Assembly (NCBI GenBank): GCA_965240325.2
Contig: OZ251230.1
Location: forward strand, 992,001 to 1,056,000
Length of the DNA: 64,000 nt
Direction of reading: 5' to 3'
Source of the DNA: Rebecca billardiae RCC1528
Lineage: Eukaryota; Haptophyta
Shown: one piece after another, positions 11,396 through 22,148 of the stretch
Position numbering within the stretch: position 1 is the stretch's first letter
Layout: every line of letters begins with the position of its first letter
Program-made: the position numbers and the translations under genes
The notes under the pieces: generated by a model
What the model saw: only the letters and a program-made list of their open reading frames with translations
What the model was told of the DNA's origin: nothing
The model's database searches: none

Positions 11396-11910
11396 GTATA
11401 GGATCGATGTCGACGATGACTACCGGATTATAATTCATCGCGGTCGTAAATGAATGAACCGAGCAGCAGTATATACGCATAGTCACACTAAAAACCCGGG
11501 ACTACGTCGTCGCGGCTGACGAGTCAGTCCGCCGAGGCGCAGTCGGCCCGTGGGACGCGGCGCGTGGCCCGACTACGAGTACAGGCGCTGCCAAGTCCCG
11601 ACTTCTCCTGATGACTGACTGGCTCCTGGCCAGTGAACCGCAGCAGCATCCATGCAATATATCATATGAGGCCATATTTGCTCCGAAATTGCCCAAAGTT
11701 TCCTTCGGCCTCGCCGGCCAGGCCTAAATAAAGACTCAGCGGGGGGCTCTGGCCCCCCTGCGCCCCCCGCGCCTGCGCGGCGGGCGGACCTAGCTAAGAA
11801 AGTGAGACTCCGTAGGCGCTCGGGCTACCGAACGGCTAAGAAACCGAGACTATATAGCCGTGAAATCTCTGACTTCTTATTGCCCGCGACGATTGCCTGT
11901 AGTTCAGACA

Positions 11911-12022
<112 letters not shown>

Positions 12023-12254
12023 CACTTACTACTGGTGCTTATATACTAGCTACTGCTGTAGCAGCACGGCACTCGTACTCGGACTCCGAATTGTCGTAAC
12101 TGTAATCGTACACTACTCGTCATAGTCACTGCTATAATTATAAGTGTGCGGCCGCACAGCGAGCGGCTCAGGCGCTTAGCTCGTACGTAATAGTACTAAG
12201 ACTGAACTCTGAGCGAGACTGACATCAAAGTTTTGACGCAAGATTGACGAAGAT

Positions 12255-15200
12255 TCAGCCATCCGCCGGCGCGTAGCTGTGCGCGGTGAAGAAGCGATGC
12301 AGCCGCTCCGAGTTCTTCGGCCGCTTTCCGGGCGGCTCGAGCACGTCCTGCGCGAACAGCCTGCCCTTGGCGTCGAGCGCGTGCAGGAAATCGAGCGGCG
12401 TCTCCCACTGCCCCACCGTGAGCAAGTTTTCGACTGCGTGCGGCGTGATGTTTGGGATGTGGCACAGCATGCGCGCCCACGAGGCCGCGACCGTCTTTGG
12501 CGGGCGCGCGGCATCGCCGAGCTCGGCGTAGGTCACCACGCCGGGGGCGCTGAGCGCCTCGCGCACCGTGAGCTGCGCAAACTCGTCGTGCACGCGCCGC
12601 GTGAGCGTGCCGACGTACTGGTACGTCAGCTCCTTCGTGCTCGTGTGCGTCACCTGGAAGCCGCTCGCCACCTCGAGCTCGGACATCTTGGCGTGCAGCC
12701 TGTCGCGGTCGGCGCCGTTCTCGATCTCGCCCAGGTGGCCCTGCACGAGGTAGGTGACGTGGCGCACGCCGCAGCGCTGCATCATCGCGCACTGCTCGCG
12801 CATGCGCTTGCCGTTCTGCGCCGCAGGCCGGCGCGCGGCGGCGGCGCGCGCGCGGCGGGTCGCGCGTGCTCAGTGGGCGCGCGGCGCGACCCGCGGCGTG
12901 CGCGCACGGCGGCGCTCGCCGCGCGCGCGGCGCGGGGCGCTTGGCACCTTGAGAGTGGATAGAAAGTCGCCGACGATCTTGCGCTCGATCACGCGCCCCA
13001 GGACAATCCCGTCGTCCGCGTGCTTGCCCGGCGTCGCGCCCCGCCTCGGCCTCGCCACGAACGTGTAGTCGCCGCACGGCAGCTCCCACGCCTCGACCAC
13101 GCCCAGCGGCGCGCCCGCCGCACCGCGGATGGTCAGCCCGATGTCGTACACAATGCTCTTCATCGACTGGCTCGTGGACTTGCGCTCCTTCTCGTGCGAG
13201 TCGACCACCGTCACCAGCTCGTACTGCTCGAAGAAGGGCGCGGCCGCGGTGCCGCGCGCCTCGTGTGCAGCGAGTGCCTGCCGCACGCCCGCGCTCGCGC
13301 CGCCCGCCGCGCCGGTCGGCGGCGGCGGCAGCGGCGGCGGCGGCTGGAAGGGCGGGGGCTGAGACGCAGCAGCGGCCCGCGGCTGGCCGGCTGGCGCCGC
13401 CGGCGGCGGCGGCGCTGGCGGCGGCGCTGGCGGCGGCGCTGGCGGCTCACGGGGCGGGGCGCCCGAGCCCGCGCGCGCAGCGGCCGCCGCGCCCTCGCCG
13501 CGCGCGTGCGCGTGCGTCTCCGGCACGCGCATCGGCGCTGAGCTCGGGCTGAATCGGCTCCACTCGGCCGGCGGCGGCGGCGGCGCGGCGCTCGGCTGCT
13601 CGTCGGCAAAGCTCACGCGCGCGCTCACGCGGAAGAAGTACGCCACGCCCGGCTGCACGTGGCGCTTGTTCACCGTGGGCGTGCGGATCTCCGCGCTGCT
13701 CGCGCTCGTCCACTCGGGCTCGCCCTCCGCGCGCCACTGCAGCCGATACACAATCATGCCGGCCGCCGCGGCCGCGGCCAGGGCCCGCGAGCGCCCGTCG
13801 CCGGCCGGAGCGGCGGCGGTGGCGGCCTGCAGCAGCGAGGCCGCCTCGGCGGCGGGGTAGCCGATCTGCACGCGCAGCGAGGAGCCGTCGGGCGCGCACA
13901 GGAGCGTCGGCGCGGGCGGCGGCGGGAGCGCGCGCGCGCGAGGCGGCGGCGGCCCGTCCGGAGCGCCATGCAGATCGAGATCGAGATCGATAATCTCGCC
14001 GTCGCCGTCCGCGTTGCCGCCGCCGCCGGGCGGCGCGCGCGGCGGCGGCGGCGGCGGCGGCGCAGAGGGCGCGGGTGCGGGCGGCGCGCTCGCGCGCGGT
14101 GCGGCCGGCGCGGGCGGCGCCCCGCCCGCGCGCGCGAACCCCGCCGGGCGGGCAGCACCGCCCGTGCCCACCGCGGCATCGCGCTCGCGCGCGCTCGCGA
14201 GGTGCAGCTCCAGCGCCTCAGCCATGCGCGCGCCCAGCTCGGTGCCGGCGACGCCGCCCGCGCCCGCGCGCTCGGTGAGCGCATACTTGTGCTCCTTGCC
14301 GTGGCCGCGCACGCTCACCTTGCTCACCACGCCCTTCTCGAGCAGATTGCCAAGCGAGTGGATCCCGCCGTAGTGCGTCTGCCCGTGCATGTAGTTGGTG
14401 GACGACGCCGCCGCCGCCTCCATCGGCACGGCCGGGCAGAGGGTCTGCGCGCGCTCGAGCAGCTTGGAGCGGGACAGCCAGCCCGGGTGGCCGAGCTCGA
14501 TGGCCGAGGGCCACGCGTGCGCGCGGTACAGCGCGACGAGCATCGCCGTCACGGCGGAGACGTTGCCGTCGTTGTTGCACACCTTGGGCGAGTACACGCG
14601 CCCGCCGCCGCCAGAGCCGCTGCCGCCGCCGCCAAAGTCGGCGGCGCGCGCGCCGCGCGCGCCGCCGCGCGCGCCGCCGCGCGCGCCGCCGCGCGCGCCG
14701 CCGCGGCCTCGCCCGCGCCCGCGCCCGCCCGCGCCCGCGCCGCCGTACGCGCCGGCATACGGCGCGTTCGGCGGCGAGCTCGAGTCTGGCTGCTGCTGCT
14801 GCTGCTGGGAGGAGGCGCGCTGCGCGCCCGGAGGCGGCTGCGAGGGCGCCGCCCTCGGCGGCGGCTGCGGCGGCTGCTCCGGCCGGCCGCCCTCGTAGTC
14901 GTCCACGCGCGTGTACGTCTTGCCCGGCCCGAAGCGCTTCTGCACGTGCGCCTCGCACGCGCGCGTCGCGTCCGCCTCGGACGCGAACGCCTCGAACGCC
15001 TCCTTGAAGCCGGGCTTCCCGAGCCGCCCCCACTGCCGCCGCACCAGGAACGGCCGCGCGTCGGCCGCGAGCGACTCTGCCCACTCGACGCGCCACCAGT
15101 GCCGCTCGGTCTGCGGGTCCTCGTAACGGCCGAAGGCCCTGCGCCGGCCGACGCCGGCGCGGGCGGCGTCCCAGCGCACGACGTGCTCGATCTCCTCGCC

Positions 15201-15827
15201 GATCTTCGGGCCCACGCCGTGCACGCGCACGGCGTCCGCCGCGCTCATGATCTGCGTCGGGTGCGCCTCCACGCCCTTGGCCGCCGCCGCGTACGTGCGC
15301 GAGGAGCTGAGCGCGCCGTCGTCGCCCGAGCGCAGGTGGGCGGCCCACTCGCGGATGCGATCGGCAAGGTGCTGGTTCGGCTTGCGCGCGCGCGGAGGCG
15401 GCGGCGCCGGCGGCGCCGGCCGCGGCGGCTCTGCTGGCGGCGGCGGCGGCTCCGCGTCAGCCGCGCCCGCGCCCTGCTGGATGGTGTCGTCCGCGCTCTT
15501 CAGCCGGATGAAGGCGGCGTGGGCGCTGGGGTGGTCGTTCTTGTCCGGGTGGACCAGCGCGGACAGCTTCTTGAACGACGCGCGCGCCACGCCCGGCCCA
15601 TCGCCCGGCAGCAGCTTGAGGATCGCGCGCGGGCCGGCTGACTCGGCCATGATGCGCTGCACCTCCCTCGTGCCCGCGAGTCGCCGCTCGAGCTTCGGCC
15701 GCAGCGAGAGGGCCTCGGCGTTGGCGGGGTCAATGCGCAGCACTTGGCGCACCAGCTGGATCGCCGACGACGAGCTCGCCTTGCGCGCCTGCGCGAGCAG
15801 CGCGGCCACGCTCGGCTCGGACGACAT
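12255..15827 (-). CDS. MUS81: MUS81-type structure-specific endonuclease fused to J, WGR and FN3-like domains (one intron)
   Basis: Two exons (15827-12948 and 12815-12255) encode 1146 residues. The intron at 12816-12947 has donor GTGCCA, acceptor GCGCAG and phase 0. Domains in order: J domain, residues ~52-115, with HPD intact (VHPDKN). Helix-hairpin-helix, ~146-219 (VHGVGPKIGEEIEHV), as in the MUS81 N-terminus. WGR-like domain, ~229-307 (RQWGRLGKPG, FGPGKTY). A GlyArg-rich RGG tract, ~362-395. Winged helix, ~409-519 (GGIHSLGNLLEKGVVSKV). FN3-like region, ~641-767. ERCC4 nuclease from ~865, with VVDSHEKERK, CGDYTF and the catalytic IERKIVGD. C-terminal helix-hairpin-helix. MUS81 with an EME partner cuts branched DNA such as replication forks and Holliday-type joints. 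The splice restores the alignment DFLSTLK/NGKRMREQCAMM. The start ATG at 15827 lies 161 bp from the start of the divergent methyltransferase gene. The length is about twice that of ordinary MUS81. Confidence 0.88.
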
Positions 15828-15987
15828 CGCCACGGCGGGCGCTCGCGGGGGGCGGCCGTTGGCCCACCTGTTCAACAAGACCGGTGGGCTGATTCTGTGA
15901 TTCACCTTTTGAAGCCGCCATCGTTGTCCGGTGCCCTTGTCCAACCGGCAACGTGGAGCGACGAAAGCTGCCACGGTGACCCCGGCC

Positions 15988-17283
15988 ATGACTGCCGCGA
16001 TGCCGCTGGAGGAGCTCAACTCGGAGCTGCTGCTGTGCGCGAGGTACGGCGAGGACGACGACCTGCGCGCGACGCTGCAGGCAGGCGCGCAGGTCAACCA
16101 CGCCGACGGCGCTGGCTCGACCGCGCTGCACATGGCGTGTGCGAACGGGCACCGCGCGGCGGTCGAGATCCTGCTCGACGCTGGCGCCGACTTTGTCGCC
16201 AACCAGAGCGGGAACACGCCGCTGCACTGGGCGGTGCAGAACGAGCACGAGAGCGTCGTCGCGCTGCTTCTCGAGCGCTGCAACTCCGCCCTCGTCCTCG
16301 CGCGCAACAGCTTCGGCAAGTCCGCGCTCACCGAGGCGTTTGGTCGCGGCTCGGCCGCGATGCTCAACCGGCTGCTCGAGCATCGCTCGGCGGCGTCGCT
16401 CGACGAGGAAGGGGCGCCGGCGGCGAGCGAGCTGCCTGGCGAGGTCGACCTCCCCTCGCGCCTCTCCGCCGAGGTGGTGCACGCCTTCGCGCTCCGCGCC
16501 GCAGCGGGCGAGCGCGCGCACACGGTGCGCGTGCGCGAGCTCGGCTCCGTGTCGGCGCGCGAGCAGCCCGTCTTCACCTCCGAGGCGCGGGAGGACCAGA
16601 CGGGCACGCAGGTGTGGGGCTCGGCGCTGGTCCTGGCGCGCTGGGTCGCCGAGCACCGCGACCGGCTCGACGGGCGCGTGGTGTGCGAGCTCGGCGCGGG
16701 CTGCGGACTGGCCGGGCTCGCCGCGGCCGCGTGCACGAGCGCACGCGCCGTGCTGCTCACGGACCTCGCGCCGGACACGCTGGCGAACCTCGAGCACAAC
16801 GTGGGTCTGAACGACGCCGGGCTCGCGTCGCGCGTGCGCGTGCGCGCCGTCGACTGGCGCGAGCCCTCCAGCTGGCCCTCCGACGTCGAGGTGGCGCTCG
16901 GCGCCGACCTCGTGTACCGCGCAGAGATGGTGCCGCCGCTGCTCGGCGCGCTCTGGGGGCTGCTGCCCGTGGGCGGCTGCTTCGTGTACGCCGCGCCGAG
17001 CACGGGGCGCGCGGGCGCGACGAGCTTGGCGCGGTGCTTGCTCGCCGCCGGCTTCCGCGTCGAGCAGCACGCCGTGCCCGAGCGCTACTTGGCCAACTGC
17101 CTCGAGCGCGAAGACGACGAAACGTTCGAGGCCTTCTTTGGAGAGTTGCGCGTCCTCACGCACACGCTGTGGGTGTGCACCAAGCAGTCGCCGGCCGCGT
17201 CGCGCTGGGCGTACCTGCCGAGCTGGGCGCGGGCGACGGGGGACGGCGGGCTGCCGCAGCCTGCCGATGATGCTGCTGCGTAG
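15988..17283 (+). CDS. Ankyrin-repeat protein with METTL21-like methyltransferase domain
   Basis: The 431-residue protein has three or so ankyrin repeats in its first ~115 residues (GSTALHMACANGHRAAVEILL, SGNTPLHWAVQNEHESVVALL). These are followed by a class I methyltransferase domain from ~190. Its motifs are the SAM loop CELGAGCGLAGLAA near 233, the acidic strand LLTDLAPDTLANLEHNV, the VDW strand, and ADLVY near 307. These features place it with the METTL21/FAM86 family, which mostly methylates lysine on chaperones or translation factors. The ankyrin part may supply substrate recognition; this is inference. The frame extends upstream to a GTG at 15931, but the first ATG is at 15988 (MTAAMPLEELNSELLL). 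The last ~30 residues are unconserved. The gene is head-to-head with the MUS81-like gene. Confidence 0.82.
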   Translation: MTAAMPLEELNSELLLCARYGEDDDLRATLQAGAQVNHADGAGSTALHMACANGHRAAVEILLDAGADFVANQSGNTPLHWAVQNEHESVVALLLERCNSALVLARNSFGKSALTEAFGRGSAAMLNRLLEHRSAASLDEEGAPAASELPGEVDLPSRLSAEVVHAFALRAAAGERAHTVRVRELGSVSAREQPVFTSEAREDQTGTQVWGSALVLARWVAEHRDRLDGRVVCELGAGCGLAGLAAAACTSARAVLLTDLAPDTLANLEHNVGLNDAGLASRVRVRAVDWREPSSWPSDVEVALGADLVYRAEMVPPLLGALWGLLPVGGCFVYAAPSTGRAGATSLARCLLAAGFRVEQHAVPERYLANCLEREDDETFEAFFGELRVLTHTLWVCTKQSPAASRWAYLPSWARATGDGGLPQPADDAAA

Positions 17284-17564
17284 CCTGCGGGCGGTGGCCG
17301 CCCGGCCAGTGACCCGCACGGGCCGGATTCTGCCGCCATCGATCTGTCTCATCATCGTCTGAGAAAGCTCATATCCGCGCCATCAATGGCAATAATTAAA
17401 GCTAGCCGTCATCACTGATACTTGTTGAGCGCCGCGCCGCCATAGGTGAGCAGATGTCGTCTGCGACGGAGCCGCGCGCGCAGAGCGCCGCGCGCGCGCA
17501 GAGCTGCGCATCATCATCATAATTCATATATCATCATCATCATGCACTAGCTGCGCTTCATTCA

Positions 17565-19709
17565 TCACGACCTGCTGACGAAGAGCGGGATGACGAAGCT
17601 GAGTATGGACGGGATCGAGATGAGCGCGGTCGCGGTCGCGCCGAGCAGCGTCGCGCGGTACCTCAGCAGCCGGTTGATCTTGAGCTCCTCGTGCTCGAGG
17701 CTGCGCGTGAGCGCGTAGTAGCGCTCGCGGAAGCGGTCGCCCACGTGCAGCTTGAGCCGGCGGATCAGCTCGTGCGGCGGCTTGCACGCGACGCCCTCGG
17801 AGCGCAGGGGCACGAGCTGCCTCGCCAGGCCCATCGTGAAGCGCACCTCCTCGTCGTCGAGCAGCCCCGCGAGCAGCGTGATCGCGCCCTTGCACCGCAT
17901 CTGCCCCAGCCGCTGGAAGAGGGAGTCCCACGCGGCAAAGCCCTCCTGCCAGCCCTCGAGGGAGAAGGGCGCGGCGCGCAGCACCTCGAGCTCGCGCCTG
18001 AGCGCCTCGAGCTCCTTGAGGTCCTGCCGCGCGCGGTGGCCGTCGAGCTGGATGGTCGCGTTGAGCACGCCGAGCGACACGCGGCACGGCGCGCACGCCC
18101 CGCCGCCCGACGCGCCGATCGAGCGCGAGAGCGTGTCGTACTGGTCGGCGGGCAGCCGGCGGACGGCGAGCCTGAGGGTGGAGGACGCGTCCGCCGCGCG
18201 GTTCTTCACCGCCTTGAGGAGCTTCTCGGCGTCGAGCTGCGGCGCGCCGGCGCCGGGGGCGAGGGCGGCGGCCGCGGCAGACGCGCGCCGGCTGTGCTCC
18301 GCGCGCCTCTGGGCGGCCGCCTCCGCAGCGGTCCGTGCGGGCGGCGCGGCCGTCGGCTCGGCCTCCGCCCGGGCCGGCCGCTGCTCGACGGCCGCGGGCG
18401 CGACAGCCCCCGTTGCAGCCGGCGCCGTTGCGTCGGCCGTTGCGTCGGCCGGTGCGTCGGCCGCGGGCGATGACGGCGCGAGGCCTGGCAGCCGGGCCTC
18501 GGGATCCAGCGGCGCCGTGCCCGCCAGCCACTCCTCGGGCAGGCACAGCTCGAGCGCGCCCGTCCCCGTCCACGGCTTGGCGCGAGGCTCCACCTCCGGC
18601 CGCGTGAGCAGCGCGCACAGCCGGCGGTGCGCGCGCAGGTGCGCACTCAACGCTGGGTTGAGCACCGCGCGGACGTACGACCGGAGCAGCGCGCTCTGGA
18701 TGCGCCCGTGCGCGTGCTCGAGGCCGTCGGCGCGGAGCGTGGCCACCGCCTTGCGCAGCCTACGTATGGCGTGCGCCACCGCCGTGTCCACGCACCGCTC
18801 CGCCTGCCGCCTGAGCGCGCTGCCAATGGGCGCGCTCCGCGCGACCAGCGCCGCGCCCTCCTCACCCGCCGCGCTCGCCGCCACGCCGGCTGCCTCGCTC
18901 AGCGCCTGCCCCAGCAGCTGATGAGCGGCCCGCCTCAGCGCCGTCTCCAGCGCGCCGCTCTGCTCGGCGAGCAGCGCGTCGAGCGCGCGCGCCGGGGCCG
19001 CGCACAGCGCGCTCGCCGCGCGGTCAAAGTCGGCGCCGCTCAGCCGCGCCAGGTGGACATGAAGGCGGCACAGCTGCTCGCGCGCGTCCGCGATCGCGGC
19101 CACGCCGAGTGCGGCGGCGCGCTCGATCGACTCGGCGGCGGCGGCGGCGGTGTGCTCGGCGCCCGCTGGCGCGTTGCGCGAAGCCTCGTGCGCGCGCGCC
19201 GCGTCCGGCTGCGCGCGCTTCGCCCACCCCTTGGCGGGCTTTGGGCGCGCCGCCGCCGCGCTCCGCTGCCCAAGCAGACGCTCCAGCTCGCGCGCGGCCG
19301 CGTCAAACCGCTGCGTGCCCGTGCTCAGCCAGCCAAGCGGCTGGAGCGGCGGTGGCAGGACCACGCTCACCGCGGCGGATGCGCTCGCCGCGCCACCGCC
19401 AGCCGCGCCCGGACGTGCCTCGTCGCCCAGCTGTGCCTCGACCGCGTCGGCCACGCGCTCCATGCCGTCGCGCGCCTCGGCCAGCGCGCCGTTCAGAGAC
19501 GCGAGGGCGCTCTGCAGGTCGACGCGCGCGAACGCCGCGCCCATCGCGCCGGCCTCCTCCGCGCCGGGGGCGAACGCGCCGAGCTGCAGGGACTCCGGGT
19601 CCACGCTGAAGCTCAGACCGAGCGGCTGCGCCACGCGCCGCGCGGCGACGAGCACGTCCACGTCCTCGATGGCTTGGAGCGCGAGCTCGACCACGCCGCC
19701 CCCGTCCGT

Positions 19710-19740
<31 letters not shown>

Positions 19741-21758
19741 TCGTCGTCGTCGTCGAGCTGCTCCACCACTTGGGCGAGCACGCCCGACGCGCAGCGCAGC
19801 GCCACGCCGAGCCTGGACGGCGCGCGGTGCCGCACGCCCACGTTGGCATCGGGGTACGCGTCCGCCCCGCTCAGCCCGGACAGGTCGCAGCCGTCCATGC
19901 GCGCGCCCTCAAAGGTTGCGCCCGAGATGTCGGCGCCGCGCAGGTTGGTGTTCTCGAGCACAGCGTCGGTGCAGTCCGCGTCGGTCAGGTCCGCGGCGTG
20001 CGCGTTCGCGCCGCTCAGGTTGGCCGCGGTGCAGTCCGCGCGCGTGAAGTCCGCGGCGTGCGCGTACGCGCGGCTCAGGTCGACGCCGGTGCAGTCCGCC
20101 TCGCTCAGGTCCGCCTCATCCAGCGCCGCCTCCGTCAGCTCCGCCCCGCGCAGCCGGGCGCCGCTCAGATCGGCGCGCGTGAGCACGCACTCGTCGAGGG
20201 CCGCGTGGGTGAGGTCCGCCCCGAGCAGCTGCGCGCCTACGAGCTCCGAGCGGCGCAGCGCGGCCCTGATGAGCAGCGCGCCGTCCAGCCACGCGTGGCT
20301 CAGCAGCGCACCCTCCGCCGACGCCTCGACCAGGCTCGCCTCGCGCGCACTCGCGCCGCGCAGGTCGGCGCGGTCAAAGCACACGCGGTCCAGCTGCGCG
20401 CCCTCGAGCTCGGCGTGGACGAGGCAGGCGCGCTCGAAGCGAGCGCCGTCTGCGAGCGCATGCTCGAGGCACGCGCCGTACGCGTGCACGCCGCGCAGGC
20501 TGGCGCCCTCCAGAAGCGCGCCCGCGAGGTGTGCGCGGCGCAGAGAGGCGCCGTCGAGCGTGGCGCCGCTCAGCACCGCGCGGCCGAGCTGCGCGCGCGC
20601 GAGGCATGCGCGGTCGAGCAGGCAGCCGGACAGATCGGCCATCTCGAGCTGCGCGCCGCGCAGGTCGAAGCCCATCAGGCACGCGCCGCGCAGCACGGCC
20701 ACCTTGCCGTCGCATTCGCCGTCGCTGTCAAAGCTCAGGTGCGACTGGCAGCCGTCATCGGCCGAGGCCGACGAGTCGTCCCCTCGGCGCGCGCCGTCGC
20801 CGTCCGCATCGGCCGCGCCAACTGGGCGCACGACGTCGACCACCTGCTCGGGCGCATCGCCATCCGCGGCCGGGGCCCCGCCACCGCCGCCGCCGCCCGC
20901 GACGCGCAGCGCCGCCGCACTCGCCGCCGCCTCCTCCGCAGACGGCGCGCGCCACGCGACCGAGTACAGCCGCACACGGCACGAGATGAACCGCACCACC
21001 GGCCGCCACTTCTCCGCGGCGCGGCCGGGGCCGAATCGGTCCGCGTCGGCGCTGGCGTCGCTGGCGAGGTCGTCCAGGTCGTCTTCGGCCGGGTCGCTGG
21101 AAGTGTCCTCGACGTCGGCGTGCGTGGGCTGGACACGCGAGATGGACGCGACGTTTCGCGACTGCCAGACGGTCGGCCAGCGGCGCGCGAGCTCTGCGCG
21201 CGTGCAGCCGCTCAAATCTGCGAGGCCAGCGTAATCTATCCACGCCTCGTCGAGCTCGCTGTCCTCGCCGTCGTCAGCATCGGCATCGGCGCGGCCACCA
21301 GGAGGCCGCTCCCCCGAGTTCTCCCCCTTGTCGGACTCGTCATCCTCGGCGTCATCGGATCCGCCGTCGGCGCTGCCACCAGCGGACTGCTCCGCCGAGT
21401 CCCCCGGCACGGCCCCATCCGTGTCAATCTCGTCGGCAGCGGCGTCGTCGCGCGCCGATGACCGCCCCGCGCCCTCGTCGGCGTGATGGGCATCTGCGTG
21501 CGCAGCGGCAGCATGGCTCGTCTGTGTGATGTCCGCATCGCCCTCCTCCACGTGCCCTCCAGCGGGCGTAGCGGCTGGGGCCATCGTCGAAGCGCCGTCA
21601 TCATCCAATGCGAGAGCGATGGCCGAGGGGTCGGCCATTGCACGCGGGTTGGATGTGCGCGGCACTGGTGTCGTTGGCTGCCCAAGACGCCCGCGCCGTG
21701 TGGCTGCGACGCGCTGCGGCGAGTTTGCATCCCCGCCCGCGGCGGGGCCGGTCGGCAT
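17565..21758 (-). CDS. Large pentapeptide-repeat protein with C-terminal membrane segment
   Basis: This is an uninterrupted 1397-residue frame. Residues 1-~350 are very acidic and Ala/Asp/Gly-rich. Residues ~354-630 form some 55 pentapeptide repeats of the A(D/N)LXX type (GADLTHAALDECVLTRADLSG). Such repeats fold as a right-handed quadrilateral beta-helix. Residues ~640-1360 are Ala/Arg-rich and predicted helical, with an acidic Asp run near 665. The C-terminus ends with a hydrophobic stretch (ATALISIPSILSFVIPLFV) four residues before the stop, suggesting a tail anchor. Pentapeptide proteins occur in cyanobacteria, plastids and protists, mostly with unknown function. The start at 21758 is the first ATG; an in-frame ATG at residue 41 is an alternative. 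A copy of the interspersed GTTTACT element lies just upstream (21795-21847). Introns within the helical part cannot be excluded. Confidence 0.8.
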
Positions 21759-21794
21759 CGTGCGCTCTTACAATTGTAAGACGTTACGTCGTTA

Positions 21795-21847
21795 CAGTTT
21801 ACTATGATTTTTAAACGTGCACACTTGGCGGTTAAGGCGTGATTGAC
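21795..21847 (-). promoter_or_regulatory. GTTTACTA / GTGCACACTTGG element upstream of the pentapeptide gene
   Basis: The block begins acagtttactatga, continues through a T-rich spacer to cgtgcacacttgg and ends ttaaggcg. A near-copy lies at 23864-23910. Both sit just outside an ATG, in opposite orientations relative to the gene. Role unknown. Confidence 0.5.
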
Positions 21848-22148
21848 TAGGCTGTCCGACTCTACACTGCTGAGCGGAGGGGGGCGGACAGGCTAGTTAT
21901 TGACGCCATCCAACACTGCACAAAGACACCGCCACAAAACAGACCGGCGCAGGCAGGTGAGGGGCGCGTTGCCGCATTCGACCGCGTCACTCATTTATGA
22001 GTACAGTACTGATACTTATACTGAGTGACGACCATTACACAGCAGTGTCCGTAACTAGTCTTCACGTCCGAGTCAGGATTCCTTCGTCGGCCGGAGGCAG
22101 AGCTGACCGTTGGTCACGCAGCCTACTAGTACTACTCTGGCCCAATGG
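21848..22148. other. Intergenic region
   Basis: This stretch lies between the start of the pentapeptide gene and the 3' end of annexin 1. I see nothing identifiable beyond the element listed separately. Confidence 0.5.

Noticed and set aside
15828-17003. Extension of the MUS81-like frame upstream of 15827
   Set aside because: The frame stays open because it is antisense to the ankyrin-methyltransferase gene. The ATG at 15827 precedes the first recognisable domain.
18627-21461. 944-codon plus-strand frame opposite the pentapeptide gene
   Set aside because: It is an antisense shadow with repetitive Arg/Ala/Val composition and no family signal.
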